64,000 nucleotides of DNA, from assembly GCA_014529385.2 (NCBI GenBank), contig CM043960.1, forward strand, positions 72,801,910 to 72,865,909. The letters run 5' to 3'. Each line of letters begins with the position of its first letter. Positions within the stretch are counted from its first letter, which is position 1. The notes below the pieces were generated by a model. The model did no database searches. It was not told the DNA's origin and saw only the letters and a program-made list of their open reading frames with translations. Made by a program: the position numbers and the translations under genes. Origin of the DNA: Adiantum capillus-veneris. Taxonomy: Eukaryota > Streptophyta > Polypodiopsida > Polypodiales > Pteridaceae. Below, in pieces: positions 10,556 through 23,150 of this stretch.

Positions 10556-11746
10556 TATCGTGTAGACGGCTATCCGGCAAGAAGTTGTTTAGATCCGCCT
10601 CTGCATGAACCTCTAGATACTTCAACTCCCAAGAAGATATCTTTAGTGTCTTGTTCTAATTCTTACGTGCATAACAAAACAGATAATGGAAAGGTAGGAT
10701 CTAGGAATGTATCGGAATACAAACTCGAAGGCGATTTTGCCTCTACAAGTAAATCCATTTATTACAAGTTAAATAATCTGGAGAAAATGAATAGAAAATT
10801 ATCTTGGATCGAAGCCGTTTCGAGTGAGTTTTCTTTTTGGGAAAAACTTCGTTCCAAACAAATCTTTCCATTTCAAAATGAAAAAGATTTGATTGAAGAA
10901 CCGTTTAACCACGAATTAGCAGTTTCTCACCGCCGTCCAGTAATTTACGAGTCAATTAGTTTGGTGCCTCGGTCTGTAACTCGTACCTTATCCAGATTCA
11001 AGGCGGAGTTAACAAATCAATCAAATTTAAATTTATCAGTCCATAATAACTTTGATTTAGCTAAGAACCAAGCCTCTGTTTCCCTCCAATATGTTGGATT
11101 CCTTCTCTTTCTTTTCCCGATTCAAATTGCTATAGAAAATTGGTTTTTGGAACCCCGGATTAGGGGTTGGTGGAACATACGTCAAATCCAATTATTTTCA
11201 AACGTGTTTCAAGAAGAAAACGCTTTGAAGCAGCTCCGAGAAGCAGAGGCATTATTCCGGTTAGACGATGTGATTGGCAACTTGGCAGATACGCAGTTGC
11301 AAAATTTTGATACGGATGCGCGCAACGAAACTACTCGATTAGCAATGACGTATGACGAGCTAAATATTCAGCTACTACTGCGGCTAGCAACCAACGCAAT
11401 TAGCATTGCCACTTTATTTCCCCTACTGATATTCGGGCGAAAGAGACTCGCGGTTTCAAATTCCCGGATTCAAGAGTCATTTTATAGTTTAAATGACACA
11501 ATGAAGGCGTTTTCCATCCTTCTATTAACTGATTTATGTGTAGGGTTTCACTCGCCCCATGGTTGGGAAATACTAGTATAGTCCCTTTTCGAATATTTTG
11601 GGTTGACTCCCAATAAATATGTAACTCCTCGCTTCGTCTCAACCTTTCCAGTTATTTTAGATACGCTATTTAAGTATTGGATCTTTCGTCACTTAAATCG
11701 AACATCTCCTTCAATTGTAGCAACTTATCATACAATGAGTGAATGA
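10556..11746 (+). pseudogene. cemA: Plastid cemA (chloroplast envelope membrane protein), 5'-truncated, one in-frame TAG
   Basis: CemA is an inner-envelope chloroplast protein linked to proton exchange and CO2 uptake. The frame is open from 10556 for 341 codons, meets TAG at 11579-11581, then continues in the same frame for 54 more codons to TGA at 11744. The continuation has the conserved cemA C terminus ([11 protein letters not shown]). The hydrophobic segments (VGFLLFLFPIQIAI; LFPLLIF; AFSILLLTDLCVGF), the HGWE motif and the long polar N-terminal region, absent from short angiosperm cemA, are all visible. The N-terminal start is missing. The TAG may be a decay mutation in the nuclear copy or a codon repaired in plastid mRNA by U-to-C editing. 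Confidence 0.92.
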
Positions 11747-11952
11747 CAACCATTCTTATGAATTTTTTGTTATTTCCGCTCCTTATTTAATTTAGTTGGA
11801 TTTGTACCTCCCCCCTGCTCATTGTCGTTTGCCACCCGTTAGTGAGAAAATGGAAGGAATGTAGGGAAGGAAAGAATTGGAGAAGGAATAGACTTCCTAA
11901 CATTCTACAATGTCACGACCTGGTTGTACAAATATTCAGGACTAATTATTGA

Positions 11953-12165
<213 letters not shown>

Positions 12166-13795
12166 TGATGCGTCATAGGATGGGTGACATAGAGCATCGT
12201 GAAGGAGATTGTACCGTGAGTTCGGTAGGAAAGGACTAGGTGATGGGTATTCTTGATGCCTCACAAGGTGGGTGACGGGTGCATCGGAAAGGGAATATCC
12301 ATAGTCGAGAGGAAATTCCCAATTGTGTTGGTAATGAAGATGGGTTCGTAGGAAACTTTGAGGAAAAATCGATGCTTTTTTAGTAAGCGGGATTGCTTTT
12401 CGGGAAAGCAGATACTTTTCCGCGAGGAAGTCTATGTTTGCATTGCAACTGTGCATGTGATTGCATCCAGGGACGCCTGGGAAGTGCTGTAAAAGCATTG
12501 TTTTTAACTTACAAGGTTCTATTGAGTTTTTGGACAGATTCAGACTATTTTTAAAATACGCCGGCCGCCCACTTAATAAGTGGGCAGCCATCTAATTAAT
12601 AAGGCAACAGATCAGCCAGCATTTTCTCTCTCTCTTTTTCTGGCAAAACATCGCAACCAAAAAAAAAAAAAAAACGGTTGCGATCTCTACGCGAGCAGCT
12701 ATTGTGCCCGTGGCCAGGAGCTATAAAAGCATCACATGCCCTCACTCAGAGGAGAGGATCAGTTTTTGCAAGAAGGAGATGCTATTGTAGAGTTCACCCG
12801 CAAAGAAGACGTTTGCCGGTGATGCCCATGACTGTTCCAAGTGCACCCGATGTCGCCAAGACCCAGTGCGCGAGTTCCCTCGCGAAGAAGTGCCTACGGA
12901 GCGTGTTTCCATTGCGACAAGCTGCTGTTTTTCTCTGTTTTCAGCCCATACACATCGTAGACGGGGCTGATTTACGAGAAGGAACCCAAGAACACACCTC
13001 TTTTGTGTGTAGGATTGGAAGAGAGGATTTTCTATGTAGAGATCTCTTCCGGGGAATTGCTTTTCGAGAACCGAGTTGCGTTCCGAGCGTCGAGACTTTG
13101 AAGGTAACGATTTTCATGTTATGATCCCTGAGTATTTGATTGCAGGTGTACTTCCTCCTCGTGAGGGAGTAGGAGCAGAGGAAGGCGTGAGCCTCTAAGG
13201 GAGAAAAGCGCTTCTGAGGAACTAGAGCTAGATCAGCCCAAGGGTTTCGTACCCGAGTTTGGGAAGTAGATCCATGGATCGGAGAGAGGTAGTCTCTCAA
13301 GTTGTGATCCGGAAGTTGGGATTCCCAAGTAAGGACTTCATTTCGGGAAAGCAGAGTTGCTCTGCGGGAAGAGGACTCTGGAAACAGAGTTAGAAAAGAG
13401 AGTTGCAGGGATGTCATGCCCTGAGTCTGGAAGGTGGGATCTAGAGGCGAGAACCTTGGTTCTCAAGGATTTGGAATAAGGAACGGAAGTTCCTTGGAAT
13501 AGGGTTTTACCCTACGAATCGGTAGCTGAGGCTTCTAGGAACCATCAAGTCTTATTCTAGAATAAAAGTGGTAATACATTCGGTTCAAGTGCTTGTATAA
13601 ACTTCTCCTTAGTAATAAAGATACTATTAGGGGGGGGACCAGCCCATCTTCTGGTCTCCAGTACTGTGTCGATCTTCTCACTCTCTATCTCTCTCTCTAT
13701 CTATTTCTCTCTATATTCTATGGCTTCAGTAATAAGTGATAAATCCTATTTATCCGAATGTATTTTATATTGTTATGCGCTCCCGTTTGTGACAG

Positions 13796-13811
13796 TGGTA
13801 TCAGAGCATGG
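13796..13811 (+). other. Primer binding site of element 3
   Basis: TGGTATCAGAGCATGG follows the LTR end GTGACA after one base. It matches the initiator methionine tRNA complement. Confidence 0.9.
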
Positions 13812-16529
13812 TCTCCTCTCTTCCTCTGTAAAGGAGGACGACTCTGGGAAGATACGGGAAGAAGCCATGACAAGCCAATAGAGAAGCAGGCGGAAACCTA
13901 AGTCCTGCACGAAAAGCTCGTAGAGTTGGAAAATTTTTTCTCTCTGCAAGAAGTCGACACAAGACTTGGGATTCTCTGAGAAGGCGACAAGAGCATGATG
14001 CTCAAGAACCTAGAGAATCCAAGGAGCAGAATGCTCAAGATACTTCAGATCTCAATCCAGAATCATAGCCAAGAAATATTTCGGGAAGGATACGAAGAAG
14101 GTCTCTAGACCTAGGAACACTCCAATCAAGTTTCATACTTTTGACAGAAGAGAAGATGTTCCGAAAGCTACCGCTTTCATTCGACAGTTTGAAGTTGCCT
14201 TTGCAAACGGCAATTTCTGAGAAGCGTAGAAGGTGAGGCATTGTGACCAAACACCTCAAGGGGATTGCAAGTACTTGGTGGTATACCAAAGCTGTGCAAG
14301 GAACTTACAACAAGACTTGGATTCAATTCAAGGCTGAATTTTTCGACAAATTTTTTTTTCCTCTATGCTTTGAGGAAGGCATCCAAGAAGATTGGGATCG
14401 GTTTGCCCAATAGGAACACGAGCGAGTCAAAGCAAGTAGTCGTTCACTCTTGCCAAGGTAGCTCCATTCTTGATCCTCTCTGAGGAAGGAAAGATGAACA
14501 AATTTAACGAAGGACTTTTGCCCGAATTTTGTAAACGCATCTACAAGATACTTTGCAACAGATGGTGGGGTCAGCAATAAAAGCTGAAAGTGTACACCTT
14601 AGTGTACATAGAATACAATCCCCGCAGTGGGACGGGAACCATTGAACATAGAAACAACGAATTTTTGTTATTTCTCCTTGAAGGGTACGTTGCTATTCGG
14701 AGAAAGTTTGGAGTAAGGAAATTCAATCTAACTCCTGAGTTCTTGAATAGAAGACCCTCGAACTTTAAGTGAGAGGTAGGTCTTGATCAAAGTTACATCT
14801 TTGAGGAAACCATAAAGTGCATTGTGCTTGTTTGCTCTTTTACACGAGATATGCACGTGTCTAACCAGGTCAATCACTCTCGAGTGTATATGAGAGTAGG
14901 ATTGAGTCAGAACATTGTTTTATATGATGAACTTCTTTGCTTAACCATCTGGAAGGTCCATGATTGATCTGGTATCCGGTAATTCTCGAACATATTATCT
15001 GCTACTGTGGGTAGGAAATTATGAAGGAGCCATTCTGAGCTTTCAAGCAAAAAAAAGAAAAAGCTTTCACTAAGCTTGAATACCTTATGAACCAACACCC
15101 CCTACCCGGTAAGGGAAGACATGGTAGTGCTTTTTGCACAAGTGAATGAACACTCTCTTTACGAGGGAAGGAACAAGCAACGACTACGGCCTGTGTGATT
15201 GAGGAATCCAAGGATTAAAATCCTAGTTTATTTGATGAGCGGGTTTTACTCTAAGATCGAGCCAAGGGATCGTCAGGTTGAGCGTCTTCGCTCTAAGGAT
15301 CTTATGAAGGGAAGGTAATTTCCCAGGTTCACCAAAACTCTAATACAACTTAAGAATTATGTACACCTTTGGGTACATGGGTAACACACGAAGATGCAAA
15401 GCTATGCAAGGAATTGGACGGGAGTTTGTTATACTCTCTTGAGCACCATTTTGTGCGCAAGGATATTCCGACACGAGAATCTCTATTTGAGATGTGTTCA
15501 GTAGAAGGAATTTGAGTCTATACAGAGAAGAGGTTTTCTGATGGTCGTTGATCATTGAGTACGCTATGTGCTTTTAGCATTACAGTAGCAACTTTTGGTT
15601 GCGGTATATGTTTCTCCTTGAGCAAGTCAAGTCGCATTTACACGTTGCTAGAATAAATTTGAACTATTATGTTCGTAAGAGTATAATTCGCCAACCGTTT
15701 CAAAATGGTAAGAACTACATATGGGAGAACATCCCTGAGAATCAAAGAGGGTTCGCTCTATTGTGAACCGGGTTTAAATGTACATTCAGAAAATGCTATG
15801 GCTAGAATCCTATCTGCCTGAGATTTTGCAAGTCGTCATTGATGCTTGCAAGGTGAATTATTTTTTATGATTTTGCAAGGAAGAGACACTAATGGGCGTC
15901 AGGAAAAAAACATTGCTGGTGGTAATAACTTGCAGGAGAAAGATTGGAAAGAAGTGCCGCCGTGCACAAGGGATCTTCGGATCAGAACAATTGGCCTACC
16001 CAAAGCAACGGCCCCGAACAAGAACCTTCTTTAATGTGATCACAGACTCTGTTTGTGAAAGAAAGACATTGAGATTAATGCTCTATGACTTGGGAATTCC
16101 CTATGTGGGAGGACACAAGAGGTTTAATACCCTCTGGAGTAACAACGCAAAATTACGTGCAAGGACAGATACCTAGATTGATTTCTAGGAGGATTATTCT
16201 TCTCGGGACTGAGAAGGTGGAATTGAGTTAACAGATTCTCGGATGAGGAAACTTTCGATCTGTTGGAAAGACACGAATGACGAGTTCTTACATGGCTCAT
16301 AAGTTTGATGATTAGTGAAAGATATCCTCGAGGTACTAGAGGAACGACATAAACCGATAAGGTAAGTATTGAATTATTGAATTTTTGTTTAATTTAAAAT
16401 TTAAATTCTCTTTTGAGAAAGGACCGGCTCAACTCACCATTGAGCAAGATTTTGAATTTTTTCGGTTTCTCCCTGGGCAGTTCAGTTAGACCTCTATAGT
16501 TGAGGACAATTGTTTATAAGTGAGAGGGA
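13812..16529 (+). pseudogene. Decayed internal region of element 3 (gag remnant only)
   Basis: Around 14100-14300 the translated sequence resembles the capsid start of element 1 (FIRQFEVAFANG) but soon meets stops and shifts frame. A second gag-like stretch follows near 14390-14560. From about 14600 to 16500 no domain was recognised; a CCHC box, RT or integrase could not be found, and the longest ORFs are short. It ends in AAGTGAGAGGGA, a polypurine tract against the 3' LTR. The region is read as deleted and mutated. Confidence 0.7.
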
Positions 16530-18543
16530 TGTTGCTAAATTGGCTTTATCTGATGGGAAAATAATTCTAAATAAATTATTGGATTTATAAGTGAGAGGGT
16601 TTTCTTGCTTGGAACAATAGGAAAAAAATAATTCTAACTGAATTATTGGAATTTTAAGTGAGAGGGTTTTCTCGCTTGGAACAACAGGAAAAAAATAATT
16701 CTAACTGAATTATTGAAATTTTAAATGAGAGGGTTTTTCTCACTAGAGACATCCGAGTACAGAGTATTCCTAGTGCGTCATTCAAAGTAATGACGGGAGC
16801 ACTTAGAACGGGAATAACTGTAAGGCCACCAAGAACGGGTACTTCTGATGCGTCACATCGGATGGGTGACAGGGAGCATCGGAAACAAGTATCCAACCAT
16901 CCAGGAACGGACATCTCTGATGCGTCATAGGATGGGTAACATAGAGCATCGTGAAAGATTGTACCGTAAGTTCGGTGGGAAAGGACTAGGTGATGGGTAT
17001 TCGTGATGCGTCACAAGGTGGGTGACAGGTGCATCGGAAAGGGAATATCCGTACTTGAGAGGAAATTCCGAACTGTGTTGGTATTGTGCACAAGGAAAAG
17101 CAACCACTTGAATGAAGATAGGTTCACAGGAAACTTTGAGGAAAATCAGATGCTTTTTTAGTAAGCGGGATTGCTTTTCGGGAAAGCAAACGCTTTCCCG
17201 TGAGGAAGTCTATGTCTGCATTGCAACTGTGCATGTGATTGTATCGAGGGACACCTGGAAAGTGCTGTGAAAGCATGGTTTTTAACTTATAAGGTTTTAT
17301 TGAGTTTTTGGGCAGATTCGGACTATTTTTAAAATACGCCGGCCGCCCACTTAATAAGTGGGCAGCCATCTGATAAATACGGTAACAGATCAGCCAACGT
17401 TTTCTCTCTCTCTTTTTCAGGCAGAACATCGCAAAAAAAAAAAACGGTTGCGATATCTACTCGAGCAGCTATTCGTGCCTGTGGCCAGGAGCTATAAAAG
17501 CATCACATGCCCTCACTCAGAGGAGAGGATCAATTTTTGCAAGAAGGAGATGCTGCTGCAGAGTTCGCCCGCAAAGAAGACGTTTGCCGTTGATGCCCAT
17601 GACCCAATGTCGCCAAGACCAAGTGCGCGAGTTCCCTCGCGAAGAAGTGCCTACAGAGCATGTTTCCATCGCGACAAGCTTCTGTTTTTCTCTGTTTTCA
17701 GCCCATAAACATTATAGACGGGGCTGATTTACAAGAAGGAACCCAAGAACACACCTCTTTTGTGTGTAGGATTGGAAGAGAGGATTTTCTATGTAGAGAT
17801 CCCTTCCGGGGAATTGCTTTTTGAGAACCCAGTTGCGTTCCGAGCGTCGAGACTTTGAAGGTAACAATTTTCATGTTATGATCTCTGAGTATTTGATTGC
17901 AGGTGTACTTCCTCTTCGTGAGAAAGTAGGAGCAGAGGAAGGCGTGAGAAAGTAGGAGCAGAGGAAGGCATGAGCCTCTAAGGGAGAAAAGCGCTCTGAG
18001 GAACTAGAGCTAGATCAGCCCAAGGGTTTCGTATCCGAGTTTGGGAAGTAGATCCACGGATCGGACAGAGATAGTCTCTCAAGTTGTGATCTGGAAATTG
18101 GGATTCCCAAGTAAGGACTTTGTGTCCGGGAAAGCAGAGTTGTTCTGCGGGAAGAGGACTCTGGAAACAGAGTCGGAAAAAAGAGTTGCAGGGATGTCAT
18201 GCCCTGAGTCTGGAAGGTGAGATCTAGAGGCGAGAACCTTGGTTCTCAAGGATTTGGAATAAGGAACGGAAGTTCCTTGGAATAGGGTTTTGCCCTACGA
18301 ACTCAGCTTCCGAGAACAATCAAGTCTTATTCTAGAACGAACGTGGTCATACATTTGGTTCAAGTGCTTGTATAGACTTCTCCTCAGTAATAAAGATACT
18401 ATTACGGGGGGGACCAGCCCATCTTCTGGTCCCCCCTCTCTCTTTGTATCTATTTCTCTCTATATCCTCTGGCTTCAGTAATAAGTGATAAATCCTATTT
18501 ATCCGAATGTATTTTATATTGTTATGCGCTCCCGTTTGTGTCA
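16530..18543 (+). repeat. 3' LTR of element 3
   Basis: 2014 bp, TGTTGCTAAATTGG to TTTGTGTCA. It is uninterrupted and shows the original sequence at the site where the 5' LTR carries the composite insert. It is followed by the GAGTC target duplication at 18544-18548. The terminal ACA of the 5' LTR is TCA here. Confidence 0.92.
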
Positions 18544-18904
18544 GAGTCAGAATTCAGTAGATAAAGATTTGCAGATTTCAAGCATTAGCATTTTCAGATT
18601 TCAGCCCGTCTCGTCATCGTTCTTATTGTCGTCGACATCGTCGGCAAGTCCAAGCATTGTAGAGATTTGTGCAATCATAAGTAGACCGCTCTCGCCATAG
18701 AGAGTGGGGCCTTCGGAGGAAGGTTTGACAACATTCTGGTATCGTATTCTTCTCTCTCTATCTCTCAGTCTCAGTACCTTCATTCACAGTGTCATTCACT
18801 TTGTTTGTGCCCATTGCACTCTCTCGCTAAAGGAATGGAAGGCTCTCCCTTCCGTAAGTAAAAGGAACCTTGAGCAAAGTTGAACATTCGCACCTTACAG
18901 AAAG

Positions 18905-19160
18905 ACCAAGAAGCCCTGATTTTCTTTGATGGAGGAGCCAAGGCTAGCTTCATTTCACCTGAATTGGCGGCGTGGCTCGAGATCACACCCAATTGGATGG
19001 GACCACTAGCAGAGAGAGTTCTAGCGGCACCCGGCAGGGATGTAGCCATTACACCTGTCATTGGCAAACTTCGTTTGCATTGTCAAGGGTATTTGGGGTA
19101 CGAGGACTTCTACATAATGCCCTTGGAAGGTTGTGATGTCCTCTTGGGAAGAAGGACGTG
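18905..19160 (+). pseudogene. Ty3 protease of element 4
   Basis: Retropepsin-like domain: ALIFFDGGAKASFISPELA matches the active-site loop, with DGGA in place of the usual DTGA or DSGA, followed by a segment ending GCDVLLGRRTW, which matches the conserved end of Ty3 proteases. The frame then passes directly into integrase sequence at about 19160, showing that RT, RNase H and the integrase zinc module have been deleted. Upstream, gag lies 11 kb away across the solo LTR insertion. Confidence 0.85.
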
Positions 19161-20320
19161 GACGATTTTGTACGCAGTTGCTTGGTATGCCAAAAGGTCA
19201 AGTTTGACAGGCATAAAGCACAGGGATTGTTATAGCCTTTACCCATACCCACCTGCCCTTGGGAAAGTATTGCAATGGATTTCATTTTTTATCTCCCGGG
19301 AACACAGAGAGGTCACGATGGTATCTGGACTGTTAGTGACGGGTTTAGCAAGCAAGCTTATTTCATTCAAGTGAAGAAAACAGTCAAGCCGGATCAATTA
19401 GCGAGACTCTTTCTAGCCCAGATCTTCAGATTACATGGCATGCCCGAGACGATTGTCTCCGACAGGGACCCCAGATTCACGAGTTTGTTTTGGAAGGCTA
19501 TTTGGGAGAACGTTGGCACGTGGTTGCAATTCTCGTCATTGTTCCACCCGCCGCAGACTAACGAGCAATCTGAGATTGCCAGTGGTACTAGATTTATTGA
19601 AGTCTTACATCTCGAATCAGAAGACTCAATGAGTATTTACCTTTGGTGGAATTTGCCTATAATAACACGATACACTCTTCGATAGGGAAGGCGCCGTTTG
19701 AGATTATTGAAGGTGCTACGAAGGTTCCACCCTTCCTAAGCACGAAAGATAAGATTTTTGAAGGCGATGAGTACACGCGTGACTTGGACACGGCTTTTGC
19801 CAAGGTCCGCGAGGCTTTGCAGAAATCTCTAGAAAGACAGAAAAAGGCAGCAGATCGCCATCGTCGTGATCTGAAATTGAAGGAGAACGATTGGGTGCTC
19901 TTACGTTTTGAGAAGGCACGCCTAAGAGAGAAAAAGAGAAAGGAGAGGCTTTTTCCAAAGCTTAGTATGCGATACTACGGACCTTTTCAGATTGCGGAAA
20001 AGATAAATGATGTCTCCTTTAGACTGAAGCTACCCGACACTTGGAGAATTCACAATGCTTTTCATGTGAGTCTCCTAAAGCCTTTTAAAGGCGATGTGCT
20101 TGAAGATGGGGAGCCTGATGAGCAACCCGAAGTGAAAGAAAATGAGGAGATCCTTGTTCCAGAACACATATTGGCACATAAAGACAAAAAGATTAAGGGT
20201 AAAGTGATAAGGCGGTTCTTGGTTAAATTCAAGAACTATCCTGCATTGGATGCGAAGTGGATGGAGGAGGAGGACCTAGCAGATAGTAGATACTCCTCAG
20301 ATTGTGAATCTTTACCTTGA
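19160..20320 (+). pseudogene. Ty3 integrase and chromodomain of element 4
   Basis: The integrase begins within the second CxxC region and continues through the catalytic core (DFIFYLPGTQRGHDGIWTV; VSDRDPRFTS; SEIASG) in shifted frames to about 19640. From 19643 to 20320 one frame of 225 residues is open. It covers FAYNNTIHSSIGKAPFE, a basic region, YYGPFQIAEKIND, FHVSLLKPFKG and a C-terminal chromodomain with RRFLVKFKNYPALDAKWM. The active-site residues look present, but frameshifts near 19370 and 19640 break the protein. The C terminus is slightly scrambled after EEDLADS compared with the related copy at 52.2 kb. Confidence 0.88.
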
Positions 20321-20928
20321 AGCTTTTGGTTTAGCATACTCTATTCCAAATGGAACCCCAAACTCAGCTTGGGCGGAATCTCGTGCAGCGGGTATGCACA
20401 AGTGGGGAATCGCTCCACTCCTTTGTCAACAGATTGCCTCGATTTTTGATACTAAAGTCACTAATGGCTCTTTGAGTTTCAGAAATACTGTGAGCTGATA
20501 GTATTCTGCTGTAATGACTTTATGAACTGGAATTCCCGACAATATGATATTGATTTGTTCTTGACTTGTTTAAGTGTAGGAACTGATAGACGAAATGACT
20601 GCAGCATTTTGGTCTGAATGATCTCGATAGACATGGTTGCAATAAGGATTAGTCAATCGGGCATCTGTGAGGTCCCGACTGGATCTAGATGCGATTGCTA
20701 AATACGTTGCTGATAAATCATGGTCTGAGATCCGAATGAATTTTGAATGTGATTTGTCATGTGATGTCCTATGATGTCCTGTGATGTGATTGTCGATTGA
20801 TACATATACTAGATGTGTGTTCCTAGTGCGTCGGTACTAACAGTCAGTGTGTGCTAAGACAGTTTATGGCCTCTGTCTGTTTTGCAAGCGTAATCGAGGG
20901 CGATTACAATGCTTTCAAGAAGGGGGTA
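20321..20928 (+). other. 3' untranslated segment of element 4
   Basis: No ORF of note. It aligns by eye with 52190-52870 in intron 1 of the EGY2-like gene, including the block with GCAATAAGGATTAGT. It ends in a purine tract (AAGAAGGGGGTA) just before the LTR. Confidence 0.8.
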
Positions 20929-21568
20929 TGTCACAAACTGGTGACGTGGCTGCCCTGTACACACACACACACTGCCCGCTGTAATGATGACGTGGTAGCC
21001 CTGTACGGATCTAGAAATCACGCAGCCCTGCTGATGTGGCATGCCGTACGGGCCGTACGGAAGCCAGTGAATTGCAGTGCTTTTTGCGGCGCTGTTTACG
21101 GCAGATAGCAGCAGCTTTTTGATTTGCTTTATTCTACGCAATAAGCAAGAGAGAGAGATAGCTTTATTTCTCTCAAGCAAGGCTTGTGAGAGAAAAGTTG
21201 CTTTATTTTTACAAGGCTTTATTTACAGCTTTTGGGGCTCTGCTTTTGGCATCCCTTGTAAAACCTTTATAAGTGGGGGCAGGCCTCCCACTTCTCAGAG
21301 CATCTGGACGTAAAGTCTGAGAGTGAGAGCCTCCCACTCCTTTGTACTTTGAGTTGCAGATTAATACAAAAAGAAATACCAAAAGGGAAGCCAATCTTTG
21401 GGGCCAATATCTCTAGGCACAGAACTCCGCCGGGCTGTGTCGAATCAATTGTGAGGTGTGAACTGTTTTGAAGCGAAATTCTGTCGTGTCGCAGTAGAAT
21501 CTTGACTTGGAGTGTCCAAGTCTGTTACACCCAACGTGTGCAAAGGAGGGGTAATGATGGACCTAACA
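20929..21568 (+). repeat. 3' LTR of element 4
   Basis: About 640 bp, beginning TGTCACAAACTGGTGACGTG after a polypurine tract and ending GACCTAACA. It contains ACGTGG repeats and a CACACACA run. A partial copy of the same LTR is present at about 52868-53008. Confidence 0.8.
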
Positions 21569-23150
21569 CATCAAATGTACATACGGAATCAATGCAATAG
21601 AAGTGTGCATCGCCCTTAAAAGTGTTAAAGGTATTATGCTCACTTCTATCATATATGGAAATGACAAAAGTATGAAGGTCCCATTAAGTCATTTGTATCT
21701 TTGGGTTATGAACTTTCTTGCGGGTACATGCGATGATAAAAGCGTGCTAACAACACAAGGTCATCAATGGCATGTATATATGGCATGCAATCGAGGACAT
21801 TTGCGATTTCAAGAGGAGGGTATGTCACGAGGACGTGGCAACTGCTAATTACTATCACGAGAACGTGGCAGCTGCTAACCTTAGTTGTTGATTTCTTTCC
21901 GATGATTTTTATTTAATTTTTGAAGTCACAAATGGCCGGGCATTGTGAAACGGTCGACAACCGAGAGTTTCACCCAAAGTTGGGAAGGGCAGGTCGCCAC
22001 GAGATGGTCGGCCAGTCGGCACTAAAATCTGGGCAGTAAAAGGGTTTCTAGGCTCAGTTCAAAGTCATTCAGGCCCCCCTTGCTACACTTATAAGTCGGT
22101 GGCTACTAGGAATCAACTCTAAAGAGGCAAACTGGACACATGGAGGCTCCTGATGCACTTGCCAAATCTACATGAAGAGGGGGCGCCCATTTCAAGAGAG
22201 GAGGCTGATTTTTACTCCCCAAGTGATTAAAGTGTGTGTGTGAGTAGTGGGTGCCCCGGTGCAAGTGATCACAGCTTTAATGGAAAGCTTGCCTTCCCCC
22301 TTGCTCTATGTAGCGCGATGATTTGCTCTTGTCCATCTCTCTCCCCCCTTTTGCACATATGGTAATGCCCCACTAGTTGGGCTCCCCCACACGTACGCAC
22401 AATTCCATCACGAAGGATTGCAAAAACGGAGAGTTTTCTCGCATGAAAACTCATCCTTTACAAAGGGGAATTGTTCCATTGCGTGCGGGAGCACTTGAGG
22501 CATGCGTAAGTGTGCTCGCTCCGCTCGAAACGGTCCGAAACAAAGAATTACAGCCTGTTGTGTTTTTCTGCAGGTTTAGGGTTTCGCACCTGAATTGCAG
22601 GGAATCGCCAGGGGAGCCTCGGAAAGGCCTTCGGATGCGAGTACAGGGCTGTAGGCACCTAACAATGGCAAAACAGAAAATTACAGCATGCTGAAATTGA
22701 CCTGCAGCTCACCGTAAAGCTTCCAGAATGTGGGGAAAAGCGTCCTAGGCGTGTACTTTTGACCTACATGGATTTTGCGTCATTGTGCTGGAGAAATTGG
22801 GTCAAAAACCTGCGATTACAGCCATGGACAGGTCCGGACAGCTTGGTGGGAATAAGGTGAAAGTGATCGGATCGTTTCTTTGCACTAAGAATAAAGAAAT
22901 ACCGAAAGGGGCGCCATTCTTTGGGGCCAACAGGTGTCAACGTTTGCTTGGTAGCGCTCTAGCTTCCAAATTGTGTGTGTTTGAAGTGTCAATTCCTATT
23001 ACATTTATTTGCAAAGTTTCTGTGTGTCCTAAAGTCTCAGGTAAAGTATCGAGTGAAAACAAAAGTCTACCGCCCTACGGGCCGTTTTCAAAGACTGCTC
23101 TAGTAAGCACCTCTATCTCCATGAGGGGGCCACTCACTCCGCTCTAATGA
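21569..23150 (+). repeat. Second LTR-like segment of a related element, 3' end not resolved
   Basis: After 250 bp without a recognised domain, the purine tract TTCAAGAGGAGGGTA is followed at 21821 by TGTCACGAGGACGTGGCAAC, the same kind of junction and LTR start as element 4. The sequence at 22890-22935 (ACCGAAAGGGGCGCC, then TTCTTTGGGGCCAA) matches 21375-21405 in the element 4 LTR. A 27-bp imperfect tandem repeat with ACGTGGCA lies at 21826-21880. The right boundary against the LINE near 23150 is uncertain. Confidence 0.5.
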
